A stretch of DNA of 64,000 nucleotides, taken from assembly GCA_963708715.1 (NCBI GenBank), contig CAVPSU010000001.1:558001-622000 (forward strand), read 5' to 3'. This DNA comes from DAIOEK01 sp963708715 (GTDB lineage: Bacteria; Chloroflexota; Anaerolineae; Anaerolineales; Anaerolineaceae). This document shows, piece after piece, positions 34,798-43,705 of the stretch. Under the pieces are notes generated by a model, which saw only the letters and a program-made list of their open reading frames with translations, did no database searches and was not told where the DNA came from. Every line of letters starts with the position of its first letter. Positions within the stretch are counted from its first letter, which is position 1. Position numbers and translations under genes: made by a program.

Positions 34798-37602
34798 TCA
34801 ATTATTCAACCAGCGTTCTACCACCTTCGGCAAGTCGATGGATGAGCCGATGCGGGTAGTACAGCCGGGAATGGACTCTAAGAACAGCTTTCCATATTTT
34901 TTAGACAATATCCGTTTGTCCGTTACCACAACAACGCCTCTGTCTGATTGGGTGCGGATCAGGCGCCCAAATCCCTGACGGAAGCGCAGAATCGCCTCAG
35001 GCAGGCTGTACTCGTTGAAGGGGTCGTCAAACGTCTCGGAGCGGGCTGCCACGATCGGATCGCTGGGTACGTCGAATGGCAGCTTGGTGATCACCAGAAC
35101 CGAAAGCGCCTGCCCCGGAATATCCACACCCTCCCAGAAGGAGCGCGTACCGAGCAATACCGACTTCTCGGAGCTCTTGAAGCTCTCCAGCAGGCTGGCT
35201 GAAGAAGCCCCTTCCCCCTGCTCATAGACGGTGATTCCTTTATCCGCCAAAGCAGGTACCAAATAGGCTGAGGTCTGTTTCAGTTGTGAATAGCTGGTGA
35301 AGAGCGCCAGTAACCGCCCGTTGGTGGATTTGCTCAGTCGTAACAACAGGTTGTTCAGCTCTTGTTGGTATTGCGAGCCCATGCTTGGCTCGGGTATATC
35401 GTTAACGATGTAGAGCATGGCTGCATTCTCATAGTCGAACGGTGAGCCGACCGATAACTCATCAGCATCTTCCGCATCCAATCGCCCGCGCAGATAGTGG
35501 AATTCGCCTGCGGTGGTAAGCGTTGCCGAGGTAACGATGACACATTCCTTCTGGTTCCATAGATGCTGGCGCATCAGTGGACCGATCTCGAGGGGCGCGG
35601 CGTTCAGGCTCAGGCGGGTGCCAGTATTGTTCAGTTCAACCCAGTAGATTCGGTCGTTCGATGGGGTTGATACCAGCCCGGTCAGGCTGATATTGATTTC
35701 GGTCACCCGGCGGATGAGGTTGCCGAGCGAACCCTGCACATCCACCAGATCGTCGGGGGCAGTCTCAGCCTTCTCTCCCATCCACTGGAAGACAGTCGCC
35801 AGGTGAGAGAGTAATTGTTTAATGGAAGCGCTCAGGTCGTCCCAGACGATCTCGACCTCTGCCCAATCGGGCTGGGTGCGGGTAGCGGGGACGATGCGCA
35901 CCTGTTGAGAATATTGCACTTGCTGACGCTCATTAGCCTGCATCTTGAGGAACTCATCCACCGCACGGAAGAACTGCATGGATTGGTGCTGCACGCGGGC
36001 CGCTGCATCGGTAGCCTGCTTGATCTCTTTTTCGAGCGCTGCCAATTCAGATGGCTTGACCATCTTGTATATCACTGTCAGGAACCGTCCGAGGATTCCG
36101 CTGGACGATCCTCCTACTTCCTTCAGGAGACGGTCTACTTCTGGCTGGGTCACGCGGAACGCCAGCGCATTGGTGGTGGCTTCCTCCAGGTGATGACCTT
36201 CATCCACGATCAGGTACTGGTACTCGGGCAATACCCTGCTGCCGGTGGCGATATCCGCCAGCAGCAGAGCATGGTTGATAACGATCAAATGGGCCGATTG
36301 GGCTGCCTGACGCGCCTGGTAAAACGGGCAGGCGCCCCCGGTGCGTTTGATGCAGTTCTCGATCGAGCAGGCTTCATCGTCGGCCGAGAGCTTGGTCCAG
36401 GCTTCCCGTTCGTCGGGTCCTGTGAGTGTCAAGTCGGTGCGGTCACCCGTGCCGCCCTGGCTCAGCCAGATCAGCACCTTGGCGAGGACTCGCATCTCCT
36501 CCAGGCTGGCAGGCTGGCGCAGTCGGGCTGCCTCTAACCTTCGCGGGCAGAGGTAGTTGTTCTTGCCTTTCAATACACAGGCTTGCAACTCCGAGCCAAG
36601 AGCGGTCTTCAGGTCGGGGATGTCTTTTGTGATCAACTGTTCCTGTAGGTTGATGGTGTTGGTAGAGATGACCACCCGGGTATTGTTTTGCATCGCCCAT
36701 AGCGCTGCCGGGACGAGGTAGGCAAACGACTTGCCCGTGCCGGTGGCAGCTTCCACCAAAAGATGGGCACTATCGTTGAACGATTGCGTCACCCGCCGCA
36801 GCATATCCACCTGCTGCGAGCGATTCTCGAAGCTGGGAAAGTACTTGGCAAAGGCGCCACCGCTTTCCAACAAGGCTGCTGTTTCATCCACATCCAGTGG
36901 CTTGATCTCGGGGTTTGGTTTGAGTGGCGCGCTGAAGCTAGCCTTTCCAAATAATCCTTCGGTCACATGGACGCCCCGTTTGGCGGTGATTCCAGCGCGT
37001 GCCTTCCTATGGAAAGCCCACTCGAACGGTAGTCGCCCGCCCCACTCGAACGGCTCGCTGATCCGCAGAATCTCAGCCAGCAGATCTGTTGAAAGCCCCT
37101 TCTCAAGATCGGTCAGGCGCTTGTACAATTCGGAGTAAACGCGGTAGGTCAGGCGGGCATCATCCTGCGCACGGTGCAGGTCTTCGGTGATTGGCAGCCC
37201 CAGCTCAATGGCCAGCGCACCCAAGTTGTAACGCCGGGCGGATGGCAATAACAGCGCCGCCAGCTCGAATGTATCGATGAAGGAATTATCCGAAAAGGCC
37301 CCCTGGCGTCTGAGGAAGCTCAGGTCGAACAGAATGTTCTGCCCTAAGATGGGGGATTCTTCGACGAAAACGGTCAGCTCGGGAATGATGGATTTAATGT
37401 TCGGGGCGGTCACGACATCCTCGTTCTTGATGCCGGTTAGTTGGGTGATGAATGTGGGGATGGGACGTCCAGGATTGACGAAGGAACGCCACTCGTCCTG
37501 GATGCCGTCCTCGTTGAAACGTACCGCGCCGATTTCGATGATGGCGTCGCGGCGCGGGTCCAGTCCAGTTGTTTCGATGTCGATGGCTACGATGGATGTC
37601 AT
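34798..37602 (-). CDS. dinG: DinG-type exonuclease / Fe-S helicase fusion
   Basis: About 934 residues. An N-terminal DEDDh 3'-5' exonuclease like DNA polymerase III epsilon (AIDIETTGLDPRRDAIIEIG) is fused to an XPD/DinG superfamily 2 helicase with Walker A EAATGTGKSFAYLVPA and a DEGH box (VDEGHHLEEA). Four cysteines (YLCPRR, CSIENC, GGACPF) are placed as an Fe-S cluster domain. This is the Gram-positive DinG architecture and acts in DNA repair. The ATG at 37602 is chosen because the exonuclease fold begins there; TATAAT is 6 bases upstream. Confidence 0.9.
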   Translation of the reverse strand: MTSIVAIDIETTGLDPRRDAIIEIGAVRFNEDGIQDEWRSFVNPGRPIPTFITQLTGIKNEDVVTAPNIKSIIPELTVFVEESPILGQNILFDLSFLRRQGAFSDNSFIDTFELAALLLPSARRYNLGALAIELGLPITEDLHRAQDDARLTYRVYSELYKRLTDLEKGLSTDLLAEILRISEPFEWGGRLPFEWAFHRKARAGITAKRGVHVTEGLFGKASFSAPLKPNPEIKPLDVDETAALLESGGAFAKYFPSFENRSQQVDMLRRVTQSFNDSAHLLVEAATGTGKSFAYLVPAALWAMQNNTRVVISTNTINLQEQLITKDIPDLKTALGSELQACVLKGKNNYLCPRRLEAARLRQPASLEEMRVLAKVLIWLSQGGTGDRTDLTLTGPDEREAWTKLSADDEACSIENCIKRTGGACPFYQARQAAQSAHLIVINHALLLADIATGSRVLPEYQYLIVDEGHHLEEATTNALAFRVTQPEVDRLLKEVGGSSSGILGRFLTVIYKMVKPSELAALEKEIKQATDAAARVQHQSMQFFRAVDEFLKMQANERQQVQYSQQVRIVPATRTQPDWAEVEIVWDDLSASIKQLLSHLATVFQWMGEKAETAPDDLVDVQGSLGNLIRRVTEINISLTGLVSTPSNDRIYWVELNNTGTRLSLNAAPLEIGPLMRQHLWNQKECVIVTSATLTTAGEFHYLRGRLDAEDADELSVGSPFDYENAAMLYIVNDIPEPSMGSQYQQELNNLLLRLSKSTNGRLLALFTSYSQLKQTSAYLVPALADKGITVYEQGEGASSASLLESFKSSEKSVLLGTRSFWEGVDIPGQALSVLVITKLPFDVPSDPIVAARSETFDDPFNEYSLPEAILRFRQGFGRLIRTQSDRGVVVVTDKRILSKKYGKLFLESIPGCTTRIGSSIDLPKVVERWLNN

Positions 37603-37608
37603 AGGTTG

Positions 37609-37614
37609 ATTATA
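37609..37614 (-). promoter_or_regulatory. -10 box of a probable leaderless promoter
   Basis: TATAAT on the minus strand, 6 bases before the ATG of the DinG-type gene; no Shine-Dalgarno. Confidence 0.5.
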
Positions 37615-37838
37615 CCAGTGGGTCCTTGCCATCCTGCTCGAATCGAAACGATAATCCAGGTGATCCAATCTGATTATTTATCGGAATTTGATCTACGAAA
37701 TGGAATTCAAATTCAAGCCGCAAATAAAATGATTTATCTAAGCAATAAGCGTAGCCTAAGGTTTCCTCATATTTCATCGTTTTTTAAGTTGTATCTACCT
37801 TGATTTGGAATATTCGGTGAACATTAATGCGGGTTTTA

Positions 37839-37866
37839 TTGCAGTTTGTGTAATAGCGGTCATAAT
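37839..37866 (+). promoter_or_regulatory. candidate promoter of the signalling operon
   Basis: TTGCAG (37839-37844), 16-base spacer, CATAAT (37861-37866). It would give a leader of about 110 nt before the histidine kinase gene; no structured RNA was recognised in that leader. Confidence 0.45.
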
Positions 37867-37981
37867 GAATTTTGGAGACAGATTTGTTTGTCCCCTGATA
37901 TCCTGTGTTTCTCTTACTATATATACTTCATTCATGGGAAGACGTTCGGTCCCAATTCATCGAAGCTGATTGAGAAAAACG

Positions 37982-40582
37982 ATGGGACAACTACTAAAAA
38001 AATTATTCAACTCGACGACTAGCTGGGCTTGGCGTTTATTTATTTCCACCAGACCCCAGCTTTCACGTGCTCCAATCAAATCCAATGACGATTCTGTCAC
38101 AATTCCATCTGATGGCGGATCAAGCGATCGTTGGAATTATTTGTGGTTATTAATTATCCTGATCCCTTTCCTGGTTCCCATCAGTTTCGTTCAAGCAAAA
38201 GGTAGAACGGTACGGGTGGGGGTCTACCAGAACATGCCCAAAGTCTTTCTGAATGAGAAAGGACAGGCGGATGGGTTCTTCATCGACCTGTTGGAAGAAA
38301 TTGCCGATAGTGAAGGATGGACCCTAGCCTATCAACCCTGCGAATGGGAAGCCTGTCTGGCTGCTTTACAAGCAGGACAGATAGACCTGATGCCTGATAT
38401 GGCCTATTCGCCTGAGAGGGATAAGCTCTATGATTTCCATCGCATCCCCGCCGCGGAGAGTTGGTCGCGGGTGTATGCCAATCCCCAATCGAAAATTAAT
38501 CATATCGACCAACTAAATGGTCAGGTCGTAGCCGTCCTCAGCGGATCTATACAGGAATCAGTGATCAAACAAACAATGCAGGCATCCGGATTCGATGTGA
38601 CCATCCTGCCGGCAAAATCACCGGAAGAAGCGTTCAAATTGGTAGAGGATGGTTCTGCCATTGCCGCCATTACCAATCATTTTTTTGGAGATTATTCCTA
38701 TCAAAAATTCGGTCTGATACGGACCTCCGTTATTTTTAATGCAACCACACTCTATTACGCGACAGCACAGGATCAGAACCACGATCTTTTAGATGCCATA
38801 GATAGACACCTGGCTTCATGGCGCGATGACCCAAATTCGGCTTACGCCAAGATCATGAGCCGTTGGTTGAATCCGTCCGGCTCAAATCGCTGGTTGGGAA
38901 CAATTGCTTGGATCCTCGGCATCATTGGTTTCCTATTTGGGCTTGCTGTTATTTGGATATTCCTCCTCCGTAAGCAGGTAAATGATCGGACCAGGCATCT
39001 GGTTGAGACCAACAAATCATTGCGCGAGAGCGAGGAAAAATATCGTTTAATATCGACCGTGGCATCCGATTATATGTTCTCATCGGTGGTCAATCCAGAC
39101 GGGAGTCAGACGTGTACCTGGGTGACCGGCGCCTTTGAGGCAATTACCGGTTATACCTTCGAAGAATATGAAGCGTATGGAGGATGGCGCGCCTGTCTGT
39201 ACCCGGATGATCAGGGAATTGACGATCAGGATTTGGAAATGCTTAGACACAATCAACCCATTGTCAGCGAGATAAGGACTATCGCGAAGGATGGTCATAT
39301 TGTCTGGGTACGTAACTATGCCCACCCTGTTTGGGATTCAGAACGGAATGAGTTAGTTGGTATCAATGGTGCTGTTCAAGATATTACTGACCGCAAGATC
39401 GCTGAAGAAAAAATCGATGCCAGCGAAAAACGTCTTTCATTAATTTTTGACACCGTAAGTGATGTTGTATTTCTTTTATCTGTCGAACCGGATGATTGCT
39501 ATCGCTTCGCCTCTATGAACCAGGCTTTTCTTTCCGTTACAGGTCTGACAAGAGATCAGATCGTAGGCAAGCGGGTGGAAGATGTGTTGCCGGAAAATAA
39601 TCACGTGATAACCAAAGCCAGATACAAACAGGCAATTCAAGAAAACAGAACCATGAAATGGGAAGAGGAATTTGCATATCCCACTGGCAAGCTCATCGGC
39701 GAAGTGGCAATTACTCCATTCTTTGATAACACCGGAGTCTGCACTTACCTTGTGGGATCTGTTCATGATATTACCGAAAATCGACGGGTTGAAAAAGAGA
39801 TCCGTGAATTAAATGAAGTACTCGAGCAGCGGGTGGCAGATAGAACTGCCCAATTGGAAGAAGCCAAAGTGAGAGCAGAGTCTGCCGATCGGATGAAATC
39901 AGCCTTCCTTGCAACCATGTCGCACGAATTACGCACTCCGCTCAATTCGATCATCGGGTTTACCGGAATGATCTTGATGAAATTGGTAGGTCCGTTGGAG
40001 CCTGAACAAGAAAAGCAACTTAACATGGTCCAGGATAGCGCACGTCACCTCCTCGACTTGATCAATGATGTGTTGGATATTTCGAAGATTGAAGCCGGGC
40101 AATTCCAATTGGTGCATGAACCCTATAACCTGCAAGACTCCTTCAAAAAGTGCATTGACATTACCAATCCATTAGCCAGAAAGAAAGATTTAATGCTATC
40201 AACATCAATCTCACCAGAGATCGGGAATATGATTGGTGACCGGCGCAGAGTAGAACAGATAATCTTAAACCTCCTAAGTAATGCCCTTAAATTTACCGAT
40301 CAGGGCGGGGTTGAACTACGAAGCACTGTAAAGGATGGAATGGTACTCACATCGATTACGGATTCTGGAATGGGAATCAAGAGCGAACAAATCGGGTCGC
40401 TGTTTCAGCCATTCAAACAGTTAGACACAGGTTTAACCCGCCAACACGACGGGACCGGATTGGGTCTTTCCATATGTAAAAGGTTGGTTGAATCAATGGG
40501 TGGGGAAATTTGGGTCGAAAGCACATGGGGAAAAGGGAGCACATTCTCCTTTACATTGCCGCAAGAGAGGATGATTTCATGA
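37982..40582 (+). CDS. Membrane sensor histidine kinase with solute-binding domain and two PAS domains
   Basis: About 866 residues. A hydrophobic segment (about 52-70) leads to an extracytoplasmic solute-binding-protein family 3 domain (RTVRVGVYQNMPKVF onward), a second membrane segment (near 300-325), two PAS domains, a coiled coil, a dimerisation domain with SHELRTPLNS (His near 646) and an ATPase domain with DSGMGI and GTGLGLSICKRL. It probably senses an amino acid or similar solute directly. The ATG at 37982 is used; a TTG lies 12 bases upstream and neither has a strong ribosome-binding site. It overlaps the next gene (ATGA). Confidence 0.9.
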   Translation: MGQLLKKLFNSTTSWAWRLFISTRPQLSRAPIKSNDDSVTIPSDGGSSDRWNYLWLLIILIPFLVPISFVQAKGRTVRVGVYQNMPKVFLNEKGQADGFFIDLLEEIADSEGWTLAYQPCEWEACLAALQAGQIDLMPDMAYSPERDKLYDFHRIPAAESWSRVYANPQSKINHIDQLNGQVVAVLSGSIQESVIKQTMQASGFDVTILPAKSPEEAFKLVEDGSAIAAITNHFFGDYSYQKFGLIRTSVIFNATTLYYATAQDQNHDLLDAIDRHLASWRDDPNSAYAKIMSRWLNPSGSNRWLGTIAWILGIIGFLFGLAVIWIFLLRKQVNDRTRHLVETNKSLRESEEKYRLISTVASDYMFSSVVNPDGSQTCTWVTGAFEAITGYTFEEYEAYGGWRACLYPDDQGIDDQDLEMLRHNQPIVSEIRTIAKDGHIVWVRNYAHPVWDSERNELVGINGAVQDITDRKIAEEKIDASEKRLSLIFDTVSDVVFLLSVEPDDCYRFASMNQAFLSVTGLTRDQIVGKRVEDVLPENNHVITKARYKQAIQENRTMKWEEEFAYPTGKLIGEVAITPFFDNTGVCTYLVGSVHDITENRRVEKEIRELNEVLEQRVADRTAQLEEAKVRAESADRMKSAFLATMSHELRTPLNSIIGFTGMILMKLVGPLEPEQEKQLNMVQDSARHLLDLINDVLDISKIEAGQFQLVHEPYNLQDSFKKCIDITNPLARKKDLMLSTSISPEIGNMIGDRRRVEQIILNLLSNALKFTDQGGVELRSTVKDGMVLTSITDSGMGIKSEQIGSLFQPFKQLDTGLTRQHDGTGLGLSICKRLVESMGGEIWVESTWGKGSTFSFTLPQERMIS

Positions 40583-40965
40583 AAGGAAAAATTCTATTAA
40601 TCGAAGACAATGAAAGAAATCGCTACCTGACCACCTTTCTCCTGGAGAAAAATGATTATCAGGTTTTTCAAGCGGTTGATGGTCCGGCAGGAATAGAAAT
40701 GGTAAATAAGGTCAATCCTGATCTAATCCTTTTGGATATTCAATTGCCTGGAATGGATGGATATACGGTTGCGACTGAATTAACGAAGAACCGCAATAAA
40801 TGGGACATCCCGATAGTCGCTGTAACATCGTACGCCATGGTGGGTGACCGTGAACGTGCTTTGGCTTCAGGCTGCGTGGGGTATATCGAAAAGCCAATTA
40901 ATCCAGAGACCTTTGTGGCGCAGATTGAACAATACCTCTCACCAGGCAAAATTTCAACTAAGTAG
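40579..40965 (+). CDS. Stand-alone response-regulator receiver
   Basis: 128 residues, one receiver domain of DivK/CheY type with no output domain. Phospho-acceptor Asp53 lies in LILLDIQLPGMDG; the acidic pair is in IEDNERN and the conserved Lys in IEKPIN. The start ATG overlaps the kinase stop. It probably relays phosphate from the upstream kinase or titrates it. Confidence 0.9.
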   Translation: MKGKILLIEDNERNRYLTTFLLEKNDYQVFQAVDGPAGIEMVNKVNPDLILLDIQLPGMDGYTVATELTKNRNKWDIPIVAVTSYAMVGDRERALASGCVGYIEKPINPETFVAQIEQYLSPGKISTK

Positions 40966-40975
40966 GCTAACGAAT

Positions 40976-43519
40976 ATGGTTAAGATCCTTATAGTTGACG
41001 ACGAAGACAAGAACTTGTATCTATTGCAGGTCCTTCTCACCTCAAATGGTTATGAATTAGACTCTGCAAAAAACGGGGCGGAAGCGTTGGAGATTGCCCA
41101 TCAGAGCAAACCGGATGTGATCATAAGCGATATTTTGATGCCGGTCATGGATGGCTTTAGTTTCTGCCATGCCTGTAAGGAAGATGACCGGCTGAAGAAT
41201 ATCCCTTTCATTTTCTACACAGCAACCTATACTGAACCCCAGGATGAGGCGTTGGCTCTCAGTCTGGGAGCTGAACGGTTTATTGTCAAGCCGACGGAAC
41301 CGGCACTATTTCTAGAGCTATTGAAAGAAACCATTGATAAATATGCCACTGGTGTATCGGATGTCCAGCAGGCGAAGCTCGGAACAGAGGAATATTATAA
41401 GGATTACAATGCAGCCCTCATCCGCAAGCTGGAAGATAAGGTAGCTGAGCTCGAGGAAAAGAATCGAGAAGTCGAAGCCGAGAATGAGGCACGAAAAAAA
41501 GCGGAAGAGGCGCTTAAAGCGAGCGAGGCGAAATATCGTGCCATTTCCACCGTAGCCTCTGATTATATTTATTCGAGTGAGATAGAACCGGATGGACGCA
41601 TTATTCAGAATTGGACAGCCGGTGCCTTCGAGGAGATCACAGGATATACACGCGAGGAATTTATCTCGATGGGTGGATGGCGTGCCAGTCTGCATCCGGA
41701 TGATCGGCAAATCGACGAACAAGACATGAAAACTCTGGAGACTAATCGACCAATTACCAGCGAACTTCGCACAATCTCGAAAAGCGGAGAGACCGTCTGG
41801 GTACGAGTATCTGCCCAACCCATTTGGGATACCGATCAAAATAGGTTAGTTGGAGTATACGGCGCTGTTCAAAATATCACCGAACGAAAACTCGCCGAGC
41901 AGAAGTTACTGCAACAGACCGCCCGCGCTGAAGCACTGGTTCATACTGCTGCACATATCAATTCCAATCTGGATCTCGATGGAGTTCTTTCGGCTGTCTG
42001 TGTAGAAACAGCCCATGCCCTCTCGGTTCCCGGTGTTGCCCTTCGAACATATGATCCGGTAAGTCAAACTATCTCGATCGTTGCCGATTATGGATTACCT
42101 GCCCTATTACGTGAAAAGAGTGTCCAAATACCCATCAGTGATTATCCAAAAGTGCTTTCACCCTCTTCAGATGCACCTGTCATTATCCCAAACGCGAAAA
42201 CTGAATCCAGATTACCGAACGCTGATCTCTACCAATCAATGGACCTCTTCTCAATAGTCTCAGTCAAGATCAAGAATAAGGATACTTTCATCGGTTCCCT
42301 ATCCATTTATTCCACGGGTAAAGAGCGCCAGTTCAGCGAGGACGAGATTATTCTTCTGGATAGTCTGAGTAATCAGGCTGCCCAGGCAATTACCAATGCG
42401 CACTTATTTGCAAGTACAGAGCGACAATTGAAAAACATTGAATCGCTGCATACGATTGATAATACCATTGCTAACAGTATGGACGTCAAGCTGACATTAA
42501 AGGTTGTCCTGGACGAGACTATTGAACGGTTGGGCGTGGATGCGGCGGATATTTTATTATATAAACCGACAAGTAATACCCTCGAAAGTTCAGTCAGTCA
42601 GGGATTTCGTACCAATGCAATGAAAAAGGTATCCCTGCCGATCGGTTATGGGTTTGCAGGTCAGATCGCTGCTGATTGGAAACGGATTTTTATCCATGAT
42701 ATCTCACTTTATCAAGGGCTATCTTCGCATTCTTCAGTATTTGCAGAAGAAGATTTTGTGTCCTACTGCGGTCTCCCTTTGCGAGCGAAAGGCCATTTGA
42801 TCGGAGTATTGGAGGTTTTCAATAGGGATCATCTCAATCCTGATTCGGATTGGTTCAATTTTTTAGAGACATTGGCTGGTCAGGCAGCAATCGCCGTCGA
42901 TAGTATCAAATCATTCGAAGACCTTCAGATCTCCAATACCAGGCTGATCCTGGCGTATGACGCCACCATCGAAGGCTGGTCAAGGGCGATGGACTTGCGG
43001 GATGAGGAAACAGAAGGGCACACACGGCGGGTTACCCAAATGACCATCCAACTTGCCAAACACCTGGGAATCAGTGACGATCAAATCGTTCATATCCGTA
43101 GAGGCGCCTTATTACATGATATGGGTAAATTAGGCATCCCGGATCGGATCTTACTCAAACCAGGGAAATTAACAGATGAGGAGTGGGTAACCATGCGGAA
43201 GCATCCGCAATATGCCTATGATATGCTTTCATCGATTGATTATCTTCGACCGGCCATGGATATCCCTTATTGCCATCATGAAAAATGGGACGGATCAGGC
43301 TATCCACGTGGATTGAAGGGTCCCCAAATTCCGATGGCAGCCAGGATATTCGCGGTGATTGATGTATGGGACGCTCTCTCATCTGACCGTCCTTACCGTC
43401 CAGCCTGGGAAGAAGCTAAAGTACGTGAATATATAGAACAAAATTCGGGAACCCATTTCGATCCCGAGATCGTTTCAGCCTTCATGAAGCAAATATCGGA
43501 AATAGATTTATATAAGTAG
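40976..43519 (+). CDS. Receiver-PAS-GAF-GAF-HD-GYP response regulator (c-di-GMP phosphodiesterase)
   Basis: 847 residues. Receiver (Asp52 in DVIISDILMPVMDG), coiled coil (about 145-185), PAS, two GAF domains, then HD-GYP with RGALLHDMGKLGIP (near 712) and HHEKWDGSGYPRG. It should hydrolyse c-di-GMP when phosphorylated. The PAS closely resembles the first PAS of the kinase two genes upstream (shared ISTVASDY, GAFE.ITGYT, GGWRA, PDD). The true start is the ATG at 40976, 10 bases after the receiver gene's stop. Confidence 0.92.
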   Translation: MVKILIVDDEDKNLYLLQVLLTSNGYELDSAKNGAEALEIAHQSKPDVIISDILMPVMDGFSFCHACKEDDRLKNIPFIFYTATYTEPQDEALALSLGAERFIVKPTEPALFLELLKETIDKYATGVSDVQQAKLGTEEYYKDYNAALIRKLEDKVAELEEKNREVEAENEARKKAEEALKASEAKYRAISTVASDYIYSSEIEPDGRIIQNWTAGAFEEITGYTREEFISMGGWRASLHPDDRQIDEQDMKTLETNRPITSELRTISKSGETVWVRVSAQPIWDTDQNRLVGVYGAVQNITERKLAEQKLLQQTARAEALVHTAAHINSNLDLDGVLSAVCVETAHALSVPGVALRTYDPVSQTISIVADYGLPALLREKSVQIPISDYPKVLSPSSDAPVIIPNAKTESRLPNADLYQSMDLFSIVSVKIKNKDTFIGSLSIYSTGKERQFSEDEIILLDSLSNQAAQAITNAHLFASTERQLKNIESLHTIDNTIANSMDVKLTLKVVLDETIERLGVDAADILLYKPTSNTLESSVSQGFRTNAMKKVSLPIGYGFAGQIAADWKRIFIHDISLYQGLSSHSSVFAEEDFVSYCGLPLRAKGHLIGVLEVFNRDHLNPDSDWFNFLETLAGQAAIAVDSIKSFEDLQISNTRLILAYDATIEGWSRAMDLRDEETEGHTRRVTQMTIQLAKHLGISDDQIVHIRRGALLHDMGKLGIPDRILLKPGKLTDEEWVTMRKHPQYAYDMLSSIDYLRPAMDIPYCHHEKWDGSGYPRGLKGPQIPMAARIFAVIDVWDALSSDRPYRPAWEEAKVREYIEQNSGTHFDPEIVSAFMKQISEIDLYK

Positions 43520-43556
43520 AGAGATTACCTCACCTTGAATGGTGTGGACTTCAGTC

Positions 43557-43600
43557 ATACTAAAGAGTAGGGCATCGCTTAGCGCCCTATTCTTTAGTAT
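43557..43600. terminator. hairpin between convergent HD-GYP and VIT/VWA genes
   Basis: 17-bp stem with one G-U pair (43557-43573 with 43584-43600) and a loop of about 10 bases. No strong T-tract on either side; a probable bidirectional transcript end. Confidence 0.6.
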
Positions 43601-43705
43601 CAGTAATTCCCTTTCCTGTTTGGGTCCTCTCTCAACTGGAAACTCTCACTTGATTAGTTCAGATTCATTTCTGAGCATCAAATTAGAGGGTATAAAGGTT
43701 ATTTG

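Noticed and set aside
35815..36537. Long plus-strand frame (240 codons) within the helicase gene
   Set aside because: It lies wholly opposite a strongly supported DinG-type gene; no family features and no start signal.
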